Below, one piece after another: positions 4,592-5,826 of a stretch of 5,826 nucleotides of DNA. A program made the translations under genes and the position numbers. The notes beneath the pieces are model-generated. The model was given only the letters and a program-made list of their open reading frames with translations. It was not told the origin of the DNA and ran no database searches. Source of the stretch: Prevotella sp. (GTDB lineage: Bacteria; Bacteroidota; Bacteroidia; Bacteroidales; Bacteroidaceae); assembly GCA_017424205.1 (NCBI GenBank), contig JAFPAS010000287.1, positions 1 to 5,826 on the forward strand, read 5' to 3'. Each line of letters begins with the position of its first letter. Position 1 is the first letter of the stretch.

Positions 4592-5826
4592 ATGGACATT
4601 TTTTATTTAGGAATTGTTATCTTTATCATCGTCCTTGCCGTTTTCGACCTTGTTGTAGGTGTGAGCAATGACGCAGTAAACTTCCTTAATTCTGCCATCG
4701 GAGCAAAGGTGGCGCGTTTCAGAACAATCATCGCTATTGCAGCGGTAGGTGTCTTTGCAGGTGCTGCGCTGAGCAACGGCATGATGGATGTGGCACGTCA
4801 CGGCATCATGACACCGCAGTATTTCTCGTTCCATGATGTCATGTGCGTCTTCCTCGCCGTCATGGTGACCGACGTCATTCTGCTCGACATCTTCAATACG
4901 CTCGGAATGCCGACATCAACAACTGTCAGCATGGTGTTCGAACTCCTGGGCGGTGCATTCGCCATCGCTATCATCAATATCGCAGCAGGCGGCACAATGC
5001 CTGACGGTACACCGCTCATGCTCGGCGATATGCTTAATACGGAGAAGGCGCTCAGCGTTATTCTCGCCATTTTCCTCAGTGTGGCGCTCGCTTTCTTCTT
5101 CGGTATGCTTGTGATGTGGATAGCACGCCTTGTCTTCACATTCACATACCGCATCAATGGCAAGACAACAGCTGCCGACGGTTCAATGGGCGGACTCGTC
5201 AGCTCGTCTATAAAGATTGGTGTCTTCTCAGGCATTGCCGTGACAAGCATCATCTGGTTCCTGCTCATCAAGGGACTGAAAGACTCTTCGCTCATGACTC
5301 CTGAGCTGAAGACATTCGTCAATGAGAATACATGGTATATAATAGGTGGCGGACTGCTCGTCTTCTCTGTGCTGATGACATTCCTCAGCGCGCTGAAGGT
5401 GCCAGTGCTGAAGGTGGTGGTGCTGCTCGGCACATTCGCCCTCGCTATGGCATTTGCTGGCAATGACCTCGTCAATTTCATCGGTGTGCCGCTCACAGGT
5501 CTCGATGCATATAATGACTATATGGCAAACGGCGGAGGCGAACCGCATGCCTTCTTGATGGGAAGCCTCATGAAGTCAGCAAACACTCCTTTGGTATTCC
5601 TGATACTTGCTGGTGTGCTCATGGTGCTTGCACTCGTCTTCTCAAAGAAGGCACACAATGTGGTGAAGACCAGTGTTGACCTCAGCCGTCAGGACGAAGG
5701 CGATGAGATGTTCGGTTCTTCTGCAGTGGCACGTGTGCTCGTTCGCACATCAACACGTATGGCAAACAACGTGGTGAGCATCGTTCCGCAGTCAGCCCGC
5801 CGTTGGATTGACTCTCGATTTAATCC
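4592..5826 (+). CDS. pit: PiT-family inorganic phosphate permease, 3' end outside the window
   Basis: The first 411 codons of an inner-membrane phosphate transporter of the PHO4/PiT family, which imports phosphate (as metal-phosphate or with cations). The two inverted family signatures are present: GVSNDAVNFLNSAIG (23-37) in the N-terminal half and FAGNDLVNFIGVPLTG (288-303) in the second half. PTSTTVSMVFELLGG (107-121) corresponds to the PVSTTHS motif of the first half. Membrane segments run from residue 5 to about 180 and again from about 208 to 350. A hydrophilic stretch follows (351-411), which should be the large cytoplasmic loop. The matching second-half PxSTT motif has not yet been reached. 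Bacteroidetes members are commonly about 740-760 residues with a PhoU-like C-terminal part, so roughly half the gene is probably missing beyond the edge. The ATG lies 51 bp after the -7 element, in AT-rich sequence. A PHO-box-like repeat upstream suggests induction by phosphate starvation. Confidence 0.92.
   Translation, partial: MDIFYLGIVIFIIVLAVFDLVVGVSNDAVNFLNSAIGAKVARFRTIIAIAAVGVFAGAALSNGMMDVARHGIMTPQYFSFHDVMCVFLAVMVTDVILLDIFNTLGMPTSTTVSMVFELLGGAFAIAIINIAAGGTMPDGTPLMLGDMLNTEKALSVILAIFLSVALAFFFGMLVMWIARLVFTFTYRINGKTTAADGSMGGLVSSSIKIGVFSGIAVTSIIWFLLIKGLKDSSLMTPELKTFVNENTWYIIGGGLLVFSVLMTFLSALKVPVLKVVVLLGTFALAMAFAGNDLVNFIGVPLTGLDAYNDYMANGGGEPHAFLMGSLMKSANTPLVFLILAGVLMVLALVFSKKAHNVVKTSVDLSRQDEGDEMFGSSAVARVLVRTSTRMANNVVSIVPQSARRWIDSRFN

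Noticed and set aside
4798..5496. A 232-codon open frame on the minus strand inside the permease gene
   Set aside because: It is antisense to a clearly coding PiT sequence with both family signatures, and its translation is low-complexity Ser/Thr/Met-rich with no recognisable domain; it is a codon-bias shadow.

Overview
The window looks like chromosomal DNA from a Bacteroidales bacterium, most plausibly a Prevotella-type genome. Three things point there: promoter cores of the Bacteroidetes -7 form (TAnnTTTG), starts without strong Shine-Dalgarno sequences in AT-rich leaders, and a long phosphate permease of the PiT type usual in that phylum. This placement is inference from sequence style; there is no rRNA or marker gene here.

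Layout, all genes on the + strand. Positions 1-190 are non-coding leader DNA with a 14-bp direct repeat. Positions 191-1804 encode a complete sodium:solute symporter (SSS family), closed by a strong intrinsic terminator (1881-1925). A promoter at 1965-1995 then drives a two-component operon: an OmpR/PhoB-type response regulator (2077-2772) and a membrane sensor histidine kinase (2750-4198) whose start overlaps the regulator by 23 bp. A 393-bp gap (4199-4591) follows. It holds a long hairpin that probably ends the kinase transcript, further inverted repeats, and a second promoter. The last gene is the first 411 codons of a PiT-family phosphate permease (4592 to the window end, truncated by the edge).

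The most informative signal is regulatory. Upstream of both the regulator and the permease there are three head-to-tail 11-bp units, each starting with a TGTnAYA-like heptamer (cores TGTCATA, TTTAACA, TGTCTTG at 1939-1967; TGTAACA, TGTAATA, TGTTACG at 4484-4512). In both cases the third unit begins exactly 27 bp before the first base of the -7 element. Direct heptamers at an 11-bp period are the architecture of the PHO box bound by PhoB. With a PhoB-like regulator, a kinase whose extracytoplasmic domain resembles PhoR/PnpS sensors, and a phosphate permease next door, the simplest reading is a small autoregulated phosphate-starvation module (phoB-phoR plus its target pit), using PHO boxes adapted to the Bacteroidetes promoter. 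The symporter appears to be an unrelated transcription unit with an unknown substrate.
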